Part shown: positions 19,875-29,935 of the stretch, in pieces
Layout of the letters: each line of letters opens with the position of its first letter
Position numbering within the stretch: the first letter of the stretch is position 1
Source of the DNA: Diphasiastrum complanatum
Taxonomy: Eukaryota > Streptophyta > Lycopodiopsida > Lycopodiales > Lycopodiaceae
Direction: 5' to 3'
DNA length: 64,000 nucleotides
Assembly (NCBI GenBank): GCA_029204225.1
Contig: CM055092.1
Span: forward strand, 62,894,692 to 62,958,691
The notes under the pieces: generated by a model
The model's input: the letters and a program-made list of their open reading frames with translations, nothing else
Databases searched by the model: none
Told to the model about the DNA's origin: nothing
Program-made: the position numbers and the translations under genes

Positions 19875-21560
19875 TCACCATATCCATGATAAGATCTCTT
19901 TGGTAGAGATCTCTTGCCAATGCCTTTGAAGAGTGCTCCACCAATATGCCACTATTATCATGGGCTTCCTCCATGCTTGATGATGATCTTTGCCTTGAAA
20001 GTTCCACTTGCATGATGGATGCACCATAAATAGAGAAATCTGAGGCATCCAAGCCTCATAAGGATCATGGAGATCAAGATCATAAGATGTGAAACAATGA
20101 TGATTATCAAGATTATGCTTTCTAGCTTGACTAGTCCACATACAATGAACTATATCCATGATGGATCTAATCTTGATATCAAAGACTATCTTGATCTTTT
20201 TTAGGCTAGTTACTCTCTGAAGGATGTAAGTGTCCACTTTGGATGCTTCACTAAATATCAAGAGGAGTTTACAATTTGCCTCAAAACATGTGAAAACATG
20301 ATTTTCAAAAAAGTGAGTACCAAGCTCAATCTTGTTCTTACTAGAACCAAGAGCATACTTTTGACAATACAATATCTTGCTTTCAAAAAGTATTGGAAAC
20401 ACATCTAAGTCAATAATGACAAGAAACATGTCCATACCATAAGCATCATACAAAACTAGTATAGCTTTTCTTGAACTTTGAGATCCAAAAAATTCAATGA
20501 AGCAAGATAGCATTTCAAGCAAAGGAAGAGAAGCATATATGAATGTGTTGTAGTAGATACAACATGATATATGCCCCTCTTTGCCATGTAAGGTGAGCCA
20601 TAAAGACTCGGCCATGCATCTTGAAGATCTTCTTGAAATCATATGAAGAAGAAACTCCTCCTCAGACATTGGCCCCATCATAACTTGAATACCTTCAAAA
20701 AGGATAACTTGTGATGCCTCTTGAGAAGCCTTGATCTCGGCCACTTCCAAGATTGAATCTTCATGCAATATGACATCTCTATTCACGATCACATTTGAAA
20801 TAGAGAGTGTAAAGACACTAAAGGCCTCCTTGATGGATGAGTATCCAATCATGATCCATGAGCTTGGATCATCCTTCCTTCTTGTTTCCAAGGGAATATA
20901 TGCAAAGCAAGCACTACCAAGTTCACTAAGGTGATCAACCTTAGGCTTCATCTTGAATAAAACTTCATATGGTGCTATTCCTTCAAGAGCTCCAATACTC
21001 CTCAAAGCTTTGATCTTCAATGAGAATTTCTTCTCAACATATGCTTTGAATAATAAGGAATAATCATACACCATAATACTTGAAGAGAGAAGATATGTGC
21101 ATCTTGTGTAATCCTCCTCCTTTGAAATATTGGAAATATAAGAAACATCAAGAGAGTTTGCACTCTCACTTGGATCAAATTTGTAGATGCCTTCAAATCT
21201 TGATCCATATGCAAGGATCTCACCATCCTTCTTAATGACACAATTGTCAATATTGAAATTGACATGAAAGCCACTATCAAGAAGTTGGCCAACACTTAAG
21301 ATGTTCTTTGTAAGCTTTGGGACAAAAAGAACATTGTTGAGAAAGAGATCTTTAGAAGATGCAAGCTTCAAGGGAATAATCCCTACTCCTTCAATATTGC
21401 ACTCATGCTTACTTGCAAAGTATATGGTCTTCTTGACTCCATCATAAGGCATAATAGATGAAAAAAAGTGCTTGGAGCCACACATATGTGAAGATGCTCC
21501 ACTATCAATATACCATGAGTCATCCTTGTTGAAGGTGGAAGAGAAGAAGCTTGATGCCAT
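19875..21560 (-). CDS. Copia-G deletion-derived pol frame (561 codons, uninterrupted)
   Basis: The N-terminus contains the aspartic protease motif DSWYIDSGASSHMC (residues about 13-26), then LFVPKLTKNILSVGQLLDSG. The GAG-pre-integrase region is cut. At about residue 185, KIKALRS (normally followed by DNGGEY) joins directly to ALEGIAPYEVLFKMKPKVDH, so the integrase catalytic D and E residues are lost. ETRRKDDPSSWIMIGYSS and VNRDVILHED keep the C-terminal integrase region, and RRSSR...LTLHGKEG corresponds to the integrase-RT linker. The last ~250 residues are not clearly assignable. The stretch NKIELGTHFFENH faintly resembles RNase H (SKHIEIAHHFVRE), with no YVDD box. There is no gag or zinc knuckle. 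It is the longest unbroken frame in the window even though related copies are full of stops. Whether the product is used is unknown. Confidence 0.75.
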   Translation of the reverse strand: MASSFFSSTFNKDDSWYIDSGASSHMCGSKHFFSSIMPYDGVKKTIYFASKHECNIEGVGIIPLKLASSKDLFLNNVLFVPKLTKNILSVGQLLDSGFHVNFNIDNCVIKKDGEILAYGSRFEGIYKFDPSESANSLDVSYISNISKEEDYTRCTYLLSSSIMVYDYSLLFKAYVEKKFSLKIKALRSIGALEGIAPYEVLFKMKPKVDHLSELGSACFAYIPLETRRKDDPSSWIMIGYSSIKEAFSVFTLSISNVIVNRDVILHEDSILEVAEIKASQEASQVILFEGIQVMMGPMSEEEFLLHMISRRSSRCMAESLWLTLHGKEGHISCCIYYNTFIYASLPLLEMLSCFIEFFGSQSSRKAILVLYDAYGMDMFLVIIDLDVFPILFESKILYCQKYALGSSKNKIELGTHFFENHVFTCFEANCKLLLIFSEASKVDTYILQRVTSLKKIKIVFDIKIRSIMDIVHCMWTSQARKHNLDNHHCFTSYDLDLHDPYEAWMPQISLFMVHPSCKWNFQGKDHHQAWRKPMIIVAYWWSTLQRHWQEISTKEILSWIW

Positions 21561-22083
21561 AAGAGAGCCTTCTCCATCACTTGCAAAAACAATGATATTG
21601 CATGAAACAAAATGGCTAAGATCTCAAAACAATGCCTAGATCACATATAGATGAGATTGGTAAGCATTCAACTGTGATTTTGGATCAAACAAGCAATCTT
21701 TTGACCAAACCAAATGTGTCCACCCAGGTCTAGGTGCCCTACCTAACCCTCTTCAAAAGCTTATAACTTTTGATTGGCTCAACCAAATGGAATGAACTGA
21801 TTGCATCAGAAACTAGACAAAAATAGCTTCAAAACAAGCTATCTAGCAAGATTTTTGGATCAAACATGAAAGAGAACTCCCAAACTGAGATTGGATGTTC
21901 CTCACACGTGTCTGAGCACTTGCTTCCGTACAGTACCAGGTCAGACCCAATCAATGTCCTTTTGATCTCTTTTGATCCAAAATTGAACAAGATAGCTAGG
22001 AAAATGGGCCTTGACAATTTCTAGCTCAAGATTGATGAATAGTTTTCACTCAAATGGATCAAAATGCATGGTAACCTTAGGTA
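21561..22083 (-). other. Copia-G untranslated leader
   Basis: This lies between the primer-binding site and the main frame. No gag homology is present. The frame of the pol ORF extends a few codons upstream (ASDGEGSL), the usual gag-protease junction, showing that gag was removed by a deletion ending just before protease. Confidence 0.7.
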
Positions 22084-22096
22084 GGCTCTGATACCA
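22084..22096 (-). promoter_or_regulatory. Copia-G primer-binding site
   Basis: The minus strand reads TGGTATCAGAGCC immediately after the LTR's terminal CA, a perfect match to the plant tRNA-iMet type. Confidence 0.93.
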
Positions 22097-22916
22097 TGTT
22101 GAATTTCACACGTGTGGATTGTCCACTACATGTACTTGTGATCTCCTAAGGTGTGTAGATGCACCAAGATCAAGACTAGATTGAGATTCAAGATCTATCT
22201 TTGATTCTATGGCAAATACACACTACTACATGCCTTCAAACACTTCCAACTCTCACTCACATGTGTGGGAAGTGTTCCAAAAGTATTCTAAGTAAAAACA
22301 AGCTGCTCTCCTCGGGTAGAGAGAGAAAAACCATCATGAGCTCTCTGGTAGAGAGAGAAAGCTAGAAATTCAATGACACTCAAAATCCACTCAATCTCAA
22401 AATCAATTAGATCCAAAAGGAGGAGTACAATGATACTAATAGATTCATGAGTTACCACTATTCTTAGCTATGATTGGATCACACTTTGCCACCTCTTAAT
22501 CCTATTGGACCATTGATCCATGCACCTCTAAATTCTATTGGACTATATTCAAGCACACCTCAATTTTCTATTGGACCTCACAAGGTTCCACCTCTAAATC
22601 CTATTGGACCTCTTAAGCTTCATAAAAAAAAAGCATGACACTTGTCTACACTCTAATTGGCACAAGTTTGGCTCTATTTTGGCTCAATATTGACATTACA
22701 AGTGGAAATGGATAATTTGCCATCTATGCCAAATTTGACCCTATCAACATCCTACACCTAAATGCTTGACTATGAAATTCTATGAGACCCCTATATCAAA
22801 CATTTTGATATACTTTACAATTCTCCACACGTGGGAACATCCTCCACACATGTGAGATTCACTTACAAACTTCTATCATAAAAAATACCAAGCTAAATTT
22901 TTGCCAATTTCTCACA
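22097..22916 (-). repeat. Copia-G 5' LTR
   Basis: This is the 820-bp partner of 18,929-19,748. Differences are single-base changes, for example CACATGTG for CACACGTG near 22,260. Confidence 0.93.
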
Positions 22917-23384
22917 GTTCAAAGCTATGCTATCATGGTAAACTTGCCTATGCTTGAAGACCTTCAAAGTGTGTTGATGGCCGAGGAGAGTAGGAATGCT
23001 CATATCAAATCAAGGATGGAGAGGCTCTCCATCAATGATGGTGATGACAAAGCCTTATTTTTCAAGAGCAAAGGCAAAGCAAAGAGCAAGGGAGGAGCAT
23101 TAAAAAAGGAGCAAGCAAAGGATGGAGATCAAGGATGATCTACATCATCATCATCACAAGTCAAGCCAAAGAAGGACAAATCTAATATCAAGTGCTACTA
23201 TTGTAGCAAGATGGGGCACTATGCCTCGAAATGCTTCAAGAGGAAGCAAGATCAAAGTCAAGCCAACATTGGACAAGAGGAGGAAGAGAGTTATCATGAG
23301 GACTCACTCATGATGTCAACCTTTCCATCATCAAATGTCAAAGCTGAAGATCCTTGGTGAATAGATAGTGGGGCTAGCTCCCAC
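22917..23384 (+). pseudogene. Copia-B gag C-terminus, zinc knuckle and protease start
   Basis: The frame continues SYAIMVNLPMLEDLQSVLMA, EESRNAHIKSRMERLS, then a Lys-rich stretch and a stop at about 23,138. In the next frame the CCHC zinc knuckle CYYCSKMGHYASKC lies near 23,193-23,235. Protease begins IDSGASSHM at about 23,361, preceded by a TGA where related elements have W or Y. Stops at 23,138 and 23,358 break the polyprotein. Confidence 0.88.
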
Positions 23385-24806
23385 ATGCTGGGTAAAAGGG
23401 AGTATTTTTCTCAACTCACATCTTATGTAGGACCTATAAAGTCCATTTTTACAGCAAATGATCATGAATGTAAAGTTGAAGGTGTGGAATCCATTTCCTT
23501 ATGCTTAGGATCCCCCAAGAAGACTAAGATAGACGGTGTTCTCTTCATTCCTAGCATCACTAAGAATTTGCTTAGTGTTGCCCAACTTTTAGATCATGGT
23601 TTCATTGTGAAGTTCTCTACTAATGTATGCAACATCAAGAAAAGTGGGATGATCATAGCAAGGGGAACAAGTTTTGGGAGGTTATTTAAGCTTGATGCTT
23701 TTGTAGATCCTAACCAACTTGTGATGGTAACCGAGGAGAGCAACATGACCACATTTGATTTGTTGCAAAAAAAGGCTTGGTACATCAACACCAAGTCCAT
23801 GGAAGCCATGTGCAAGGAGGAGCTTGCTCTCGGCCTTCCGAGATTTTTGGCAAAGGAGGAAAGGGTATGTGAAACTTGTGCTTTGGCTAAGGCACACAAG
23901 TTACCTTTTTCAAGTTTCACAAAGACAAGGCATTTTGCTAGCACAAAGAGCAATGGTGGAGCTACAATGTTTGTCACCTTTATAGATGACTACTCAAGAT
24001 ATGGATGGGTATATCTACTTTTCTCTAGTTTTGTCAAGTTCAAGACTTTTGTTGAGAAGCATCATAATCACAAGATCAAGCTCTTTAGAAGTGATAATGG
24101 AGGAGAATATGTCTCCAATGAATTTAAAAACTTTTGTGATCAAGAAGGGATCAAGAAGGAGTTATCTTGCCCTTACACCCCTCAACAAAATGGGGTGGTC
24201 GAGAGGAGAAATAGGACACTATGTGAATGTTCTAAAGCTCTAAGGTTAGATGCATGCCTACCTAAGTCTTTTTGGGGAGAAGCTCTCCTGTGTGCTAACT
24301 TCTTATGTAATAGAGTTCCATGTAGCTCTATAAATGGTAAAACATTGTATGGAGACAAGCCTAATCTCAAAAACTTGAAGGTGTTTGGATGCATTTGCTA
24401 TGTACATGTCCCTTTGGACACAAGAACCAAGGAGGATCCATCATCCATGAAGGGGGTCACAATAGGTTATGGCAATGCAAGCAAATGTTACAAAATCTAC
24501 ATTCCCTCTTCTCAAAATATTGTCATTTCTAGAGATGTCATTTTTTATGATACTAGAATGCATAAGCTTGAATATGATTCACCTAACCACTCTATTGGAA
24601 GAGAGATAGCCAAGATCAAGGAGGAGCTTGATCATGAGGAGGAGCTAGAACCAAGAACACCAAGCACACCAAGAAGATCCACAAGATCAAGGATGGAGCC
24701 ATCAAGGCTCACATACAAGGACAATGGTAAGCAAGTCGAGGGAAGTACTTCTTCTTTGCTTTCATCACATCTTTTGAAGAGCCTTCAAATGTTAGTGAAG
24801 CTTTAG
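23385..24806 (+). pseudogene. Copia-B protease, integrase and linker (473-codon open stretch)
   Basis: After the protease D-S-G motif, the frame contains TKIDGVLFIPSITKNLLSVA, a GAG-pre-integrase zinc region whose CETCALAKAHK half remains, and the integrase core. DDE residues are visible in FVTFIDDYSRYGW, RSDNGGEYVSNEF and NGVVERRNRTL. NLKVFGCICYVHVP and SRDVIFYDTR follow, then the linker RRSTRSRMEPSRLTYKD. The frame shifts at about 24,785, before RT. It begins with an internal Met; the natural start would be in gag upstream. Confidence 0.9.
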
Positions 24807-24809
24807 AAT

Positions 24810-25780
24810 CAAAGGAGTGGTTTCAAGCTATGTGTGATGAATACAATGCATTGATGGAGAATGATACTTGGATGCTTTTTGATCTACCTTTGGATAGGAA
24901 TGTAATTGGATGTAAGTGGGTTTTTAAGCTCAAGTTGAGTCAAGATGGGAGTGTTTCTAAGCACAAGGCAAGGATTGTAACCAAGGGATATGCTCAATCA
25001 AAGGGCATAGATTATGATGAGACCTTTGCACCCGTTGCAAAGATGGTCACCATAAGACTAATCATTGCTCTTGTTTCTCACTTTGATTGGTCATTGTTTC
25101 AAATGGATGTGTCAAATGCTTTTTTGAATGGTCATTTGGAAGAGGACATATTCATGGAGCAGCTCAAGGGCTTCATCAAGCAAGGTATGGAAGACAAGGT
25201 GTGCCATCTCAAGAGGAGCTTGTATGGTTTGAAACAAGCTTTTAGAACTTGGAACACAAGGCTCAATACTTTTCTTATCTCTATTGGATTTACTCCTAGT
25301 GAGTATGATCCCACTTTGTATATAAATTTAGGGCAAAAGGCATTGTACTTTTATTACTTTATGTTGATGATATCATACTTAGTGGAGATGATTTAGAAGG
25401 TGTTGAGAAAACTAAGCTAGATCTATCCAAAGAGTTTAAGATGGTAGATCTCGGACATTTGCACTTCATTTTGGGTATGGAAGTACTTAGATCTTTAGAT
25501 TATGTCTTCATTTGCCAATCTAAGTATGCTATTTCATTACTCAATAGATTTAACATGCATGGATGCAAGCATGTAGAGACTCCTATGGAGCATGTTGTAA
25601 AAGTAACCAATAGAGAGGATGAAAGATCCTTCAAGGACATCACTCTTTATAGGCAACTTATTGGCTCCTTAATATGGATAACCATAAAAAGACCTGATCT
25701 TTGCTATAGTGTTTTCAAGCTTAGTCAAAATATGCAAGATCCACTAGTTATCCATTGGAAATGTGCCAAAGAATATTGAG
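24810..25780 (+). pseudogene. Copia-B reverse transcriptase
   Basis: RT motifs run in order: ALMENDTWMLFDLPLDRNVI, GCKWVFKLK, HKARIVTKGYAQ, DYDETFAPVAK, FQMDVSNAFLNGHL, LKRSLYGLKQAFRTW. A frameshift at about 25,340 puts the catalytic LYVDDIIL (near 25,355-25,380) out of the preceding frame. A second open part (25,441-25,779) has LHFILGMEV, PMEHVVK and LIGSLIWITIKRPDL, then stops at RNase H. Product would be inactive. Confidence 0.9.
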
Positions 25781-25792
25781 ATACACAAAAAT

Positions 25793-25922
25793 GGTGACCC
25801 CATGATCCTTGGTAGCTATTGCATTATCATGATTGATCATGTTCTCGTGAAGCTATATAGTACTATCCTTCAATCGGTGGTGATTTATGAGGCTGAGACC
25901 AGGAGATTACATGCTTTGGGCT
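25793..25922. other. About 130-bp insertion within Copia-B RNase H
   Basis: Pol homology is continuous up to ...LRYTK at 25,792 and resumes at DFGILYRGES at 25,923. The intervening ~130 bp have no counterpart in Copia-C. Origin is unknown and no clear target duplication was found. Confidence 0.55.
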
Positions 25923-26452
25923 AGGCAGGATTTTGGGATCCTTTATAGAGGTGAATCCATTAACTTGCATGCTTTTAGTGATTCAGATTTTGCAGGGGAC
26001 AAGAAGGATAGATAGTCAACAAGTGTCTTTGCAAGTTTCATTGGAGAAGCTGTGGTTTCTAGGCTATCAAAGAAGCAAGAAACAATATCTCTTTCATCAA
26101 CCGAGGCCGAGTACAAGGCTCTAGCAACCACAACCAAGGAAGTACTATGGATAAAGAGGTTGCTTGAGGAGCTCAAAGTGATCAGATCAGATGTCATTCC
26201 ACTCATCTACAATGACAACATCTCAGCCCAACACCTAGCATCCAATCCAATCTACCATGCAAGGAGCAAACACATAGAGATTGCTCACCACTTTGTAAGA
26301 GAAAAGGTCCAAGCTAAGGAGGTCTCATTGGAGCATGTTTCAAGCGAAGAATGCATAGCTGATATATTGACAAAGCCTCTTCAAAAGAATGCTTTTTTGA
26401 AGCTTAGATTAGCCCTTGTCTTAATTAGTAAAGTTATGTTATCATCTAACTA
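25923..26452 (+). pseudogene. Copia-B RNase H C-terminal part
   Basis: The reading frame contains DFGILYRGES, then SDSDFAGDKKD, SRLSKKQETISLSSTEAEYK, WIKRLLEELK, NDNISAQHLASNP, ARSKHIEIAHHFVRE and IADILTKPL. These are hallmarks of the copia RNase H end. A stop falls after DKKDR. It terminates at 26,452 without a recognisable polypurine tract, so the 3' LTR is lost or highly diverged. Confidence 0.88.
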
Positions 26453-26789
26453 GATTGTATATAGATAGTATTGAAATTTCACAATTCTAGCTTGACCAAT
26501 TTTGGTCACATGCATTGTAATTGGCAAGATGACCATGTAAATAGATGCCACACATGCCAAATCACATAGGATGCTTTCCAAAAAGTTCATTCCTCAAATT
26601 ACATTGGGATAGCATCTTTGAAATGAGGCCAAAATGTGTTTGGATAGGCTAGAGAAATTCTAGGATCTAAAAAGAGCATGTTTTACATTGTTTTTGGATC
26701 TTGAAATCTTGACCCCAAGTTAGGGTGGATCCAATGACCTATTAGGATAGATATTAGGGTTAGGGTATGAAAAGTTCAGAGGTGCCCTA
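26453..26789. other. Spacer after Copia-B
   Basis: It may contain 3' UTR or U3 remnants, but no LTR terminus was identified. ATTAGGGTTAGGG near 26,750 is too short to call telomere-like. Confidence 0.35.
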
Positions 26790-27395
26790 TGTCAGAAATG
26801 GTGAACTCCTACAACTTTGCCGCGGCACGAACAAGACACGAAGGTCGAACGAGAATGATTCACGTCAGTCAACGTGTCTTTCACTCGAAGCACAAACGAT
26901 TCGCGAATCATTTTCGAACTATAAACCCACCCCCAGGACCGCAAACCGCAAAAGGGATGCAAAATGAAGACTATGAAAAGAAATGAAAAGAACGAGAACA
27001 AACGGGAGACTATGAAACAAATAAAGAGAAATCTTTCGCGCTGCCAGCTTGCAGCTCAACGGGCTTCTCGCCTAGCTGAAACGAATACCAACGATGGAGA
27101 CTAACTAACTAGTTGATTAGCGTTAACTAGTCTTGTGATTCTACGTTTAGCTACCTTGTAAACTCCACACAGTGGAGGTATAAATGATCCTCTCTGGATC
27201 ATAACAAGAAGAGAGTGGATACAGAGATCTGTAAGAGATAGAGAGAGACGTAGCGAATAGAGTAAGAAAGCAAAAATACCATAGTTGTGCATGAAGGTCT
27301 GCCAATGAGCAGAACACAACGTAAGAGCAGAGTGTCAATCCGCCAATGAGCGAGACACTGATGATCTCGTTCCAAAACCAAACTGACAATATAGT
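26790..27395 (+). repeat. Family-T LTR, 3'-truncated
   Basis: It starts TGTCAGAAATGGTG and matches, in reverse complement, 59,774-60,333. Both copies share the palindrome GATTCGCGAATC, a tract encoding TAGTTAACGC-type words, and the repeated GCGAGACACTGA region. It ends at ACAATATAG, where homology to the longer copy continues for another ~200 bp but this copy switches to Copia-C gag. Confidence 0.85.
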
Positions 27396-27747
27396 GAAGG
27401 TTAGGATGGAATCTGTCTTAATACTACAAGACGTGATGGATATTGTACTTGAAATTGAAGAAGAACCACAAATTCCTCAAGAAATTCCAAAGTACAAAAA
27501 TAGAGCTAGGATGGCTCTATATTATATTAAGATGAATGTCTCAAATGACATCTTAAAAGAAGTTGGTGCTTGTACTAATGCCAAAGATGCTTGGGATACT
27601 CTCAAGTCCATCTATGAGGCAAAGAATACTTCTAGACTTTTAACACTAAAAAACCAAAATTTTTAAAGTGTACAAAGAAGTGATGAATGTGCTTCAGCTT
27701 ATGTAATGAGAGTTAAAGACCTCCATAGAGAATTGTCATGCATAGGA
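27396..27747 (+). pseudogene. Copia-C gag, piece left of the nested insertion
   Basis: The frame reads VRMESVLILQDVMDIV, ARMALYYIKMNVSNDIL, KEVGACTNAKDAWDTL, KSIYEAKNTSRLL and a stop at 27,664, then DLHRELSCIG to 27,747. The N-terminal ~30 residues of gag and the 5' LTR are missing, replaced by the family-T LTR. The last bases TAGGA (27,743-27,747) are repeated at 29,273-29,277. Confidence 0.87.
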
Positions 27748-28545
27748 TGTTAAAATTGAAAAACAATCCATATTGATTTCTTGGCTTGCTACAAATGTTG
27801 TACCATGCAAGTATGTAGCTCATTAATGCAAAATGCCAAGTTTGGCCTACATAGAACTCGAGCTACATGGTTATGTATTATCTAGTTTGATAAATGCAAC
27901 TTGCATATAGTTTGTAGACATAGAATTAGCATGATTATGCTTGTAGAAACTCGTGGCAACTCACATGCATTAATTGTAAGTGATCCACAGTGACATGCAA
28001 GGCATGCACAAAGTTTAATGGACACATGCATGATGATTTGGACATTTCTAGTTAGAACTAGTACACTTGTAAAAAGTTGGTAGAATTTCATGCATGACAA
28101 GTGACAAATGTCACATAGACTCTAGATGTCACTTTAGATGTCATTTTGGAATGAATAGATATGGTTCTACCTCGAGCTACCTCAATCTCCATAAATATGT
28201 GTAGCTCTCCACACAATCAATGATGAAGAACCAAAGTTTTGTAGCTATCTCATGTCATTTTGGATCTAAACAAATATTGCTTGTTATCTCTCTAGCTCTC
28301 TCTCTCTCTCTCTAACTCGTGTTGAGGCTAATGCTTATACATTGAAATCTTGTATTTTTTCATTCTTTGATCATTGCTATTATATTCTGTTGATTAGCAT
28401 GCTAGATTGTGGATTAGCCATTTCTTCTGAACTAGATTTTGTTAATCAATCTAGAATCAGGTTATAGTGCCAATCACAAAGCTTAATTAAGATCAGTCAC
28501 TCTTGTGGACATTCCCCACACGTGTCAATTCTGGAAATTTTGTCA
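27748..28545 (+). repeat. 5' LTR of the nested deletion derivative (798 bp)
   Basis: It starts TGTTAAAATTG and ends GGAAATTTTGTCA. CACACGTGTCAATTC lies close to its end. A (CT)n stretch is present near 28,290. Confidence 0.9.
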
Positions 28546-28762
28546 TGGTATCAGAGCCACATTAAGCTTTGCATGCTAACAACTCTGATTGTACAAGAAA
28601 CTGAGAGCTAAATCGAACAAAAAAGCAGTTTTGCACTTTCTAACCCTTCTCTGAAGTCTATTTGGATCAAATCAGACTTGAACTGAATTTTTAGACCTGA
28701 ATTGAGGAAGTACGGAATTCTGGAATTCCGCACATGTGAAAATCAAAGTTTTTTCAGTCCCT
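28546..28762 (+). other. Primer-binding site and residual interior
   Basis: TGGTATCAGAGCC at 28,546-28,558 abuts the LTR. The remaining ~200 bp are untranslated leader with no gag. Confidence 0.85.
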
Positions 28763-29272
28763 TATTTGGACATTTCTAGTTAGAACTAATACACTTGTAA
28801 AAAGTTGGTAGAATTTCATGCATGACAAGTGACAAATGTCACATAGACTCTAGACGTCACTTTAGATGTCATTTTGGAATGAATAGATATGGTTCTACCT
28901 CGAGCTACCTCAATCTCCATAAATATGTGTAGCTCTCCACACAATCAATGATGAAGAACCAAAGTTTTGTAGCTATCTCATGTCATTTTGGATCTAAACA
29001 AATATTGCTTGTTATCTCTCTAGCTCTCTCTCTCTCTCTAACTCGTGTTGAGACTAATGCTTATACATTGAAATCTTGTATTTTTTTCATTCTTTGATCG
29101 TTGCTATTATATTTTGTTGATTAGCATGCTAGATTGTGGATTAGCCATTTCTTCCAAACTAGATTTTGTTAATCAATCTAGAATCAGGTTATAGTGTCAA
29201 TCACAAAGCTTAATTAAGATCAGTCACTCTTGTGGACATTCCCCACACGTGTGAATTCTGGAGATTTTGTCA
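28763..29272 (+). repeat. 3' LTR remnant of the nested deletion derivative (510 bp)
   Basis: It matches 28,036-28,545 with few differences and ends GATTTTGTCA before TAGGA. Confidence 0.9.
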
Positions 29273-29935
29273 TAGGAGACTCCATCAACCAAAATGAACT
29301 TGTTCAAGTCATACTTAATGGGTTAAAGGAGGAATATGACAACCTTGTTCAAAGTTATGCCATTAAGGAGGAGCTACCAAGTTTGGAAGCACTCCAAAGC
29401 GTGCTCATTTTTGAAGAATCAAGACAAGAGTATAAACTCTTGAAAATGGAAAGACTGTCTCTCAACATTGATGGTAAAGCTCTCTTTACCAAAGACAAGC
29501 ACAAGACAAGAAGTAAGAATCAATACCAACCCTCTTCAAGCAAGAACAATTTTATTTCCAAGGAGAAAGGAGAAGATGATGAGTCCTCTCAAGCTTCCAC
29601 ATCCAAGAAGAAGAAAAAAAACATCAAGTGTTTCTTTTGTGGCAAGAAGGGGCATTATGCCACCAATTGCTTCAAGAAGAAGAGTCAATTCAAGCAAGCC
29701 AACATTTCTAATGAAGAGAAGAAAGACGCTCATGCAAGTGATGGAGAGGGATCTCTTATGGTCTCAAGTTTTTCCTCATCACCTTTCAAGAAGGATGGTT
29801 CGTGGTACATTGACAGTGGAGCTTCCTCACATATGTGTAGCTCCAAGCATTCTTTTTCATCCATGACACCTTATGAAGGAGCCAAGAAGTCCATCTACAC
29901 AGCAAATGATCATGAGTGTGCATAGAGACTATTCC
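29273..29935 (+). pseudogene. Copia-C gag C-terminus, zinc knuckle, protease start
   Basis: The frame reads DSINQNELVQVILNGLKEEY, NLVQSYAIKEELPSLEALQS, EESRQEYKLLKMERLSLN. A CCHC knuckle CFFCGKKGHYATNC lies near 29,632-29,675, and the protease motif WYIDSGASSHMC near 29,803-29,838. The frame runs from within the insertion LTR to 29,925, but only sequence from 29,273 is gag. A frameshift and stop near 29,920 break the protease. Confidence 0.9.

Larger units (their letters stand above)
18924..22921 (-). mobile_element. Copia-G: complete, young, non-autonomous copia element nested in Copia-B gag
   Basis: Flanking 5-bp duplications GTTCA (18,924-18,928 and 22,917-22,921) bracket two 820-bp LTRs (18,929-19,748 and 22,097-22,916). 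Transcription runs on the minus strand. The primer-binding site abuts the right LTR at 22,084-22,096, and a polypurine tract (on the minus strand TTTTTTGAGGAGGAG) abuts the left LTR at 19,749-19,763. The LTRs differ at roughly a dozen to fifteen positions by eye, which points to recent insertion. Internal sequence is only about 2.3 kb. It keeps a long leader and one 561-codon frame, but no gag and no complete integrase or RT, so it must depend on proteins from other copias. Removing it restores the frame of the host gag, confirming the boundaries. Confidence 0.93.
27743..29277 (+). mobile_element. Deletion-derivative LTR element nested in Copia-C gag
   Basis: TSD TAGGA flanks a full 798-bp LTR (27,748-28,545), a primer-binding site with 215 bp of interior, and a 510-bp right part of the second LTR (28,763-29,272). 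All coding sequence, the polypurine tract and the first ~290 bp of the second LTR are missing. This is a single large internal deletion. Removing the insert plus one TAGGA rejoins gag as SCIG/DSINQNELVQ in frame, which confirms the ends. Confidence 0.9.

Noticed and set aside
19861-20052. Alternative minus-strand frame (MDASDFSIYGAS…)
   Set aside because: Overlaps the end of the long Copia-G frame in another phase and shows no recognised motif.
20731-20934. Plus-strand frame inside Copia-G
   Set aside because: Antisense shadow of the 561-codon minus-strand frame.
26740-26765. ATTAGGGTTAGGG resembling plant telomere repeat
   Set aside because: Only about two imperfect units; likely chance.
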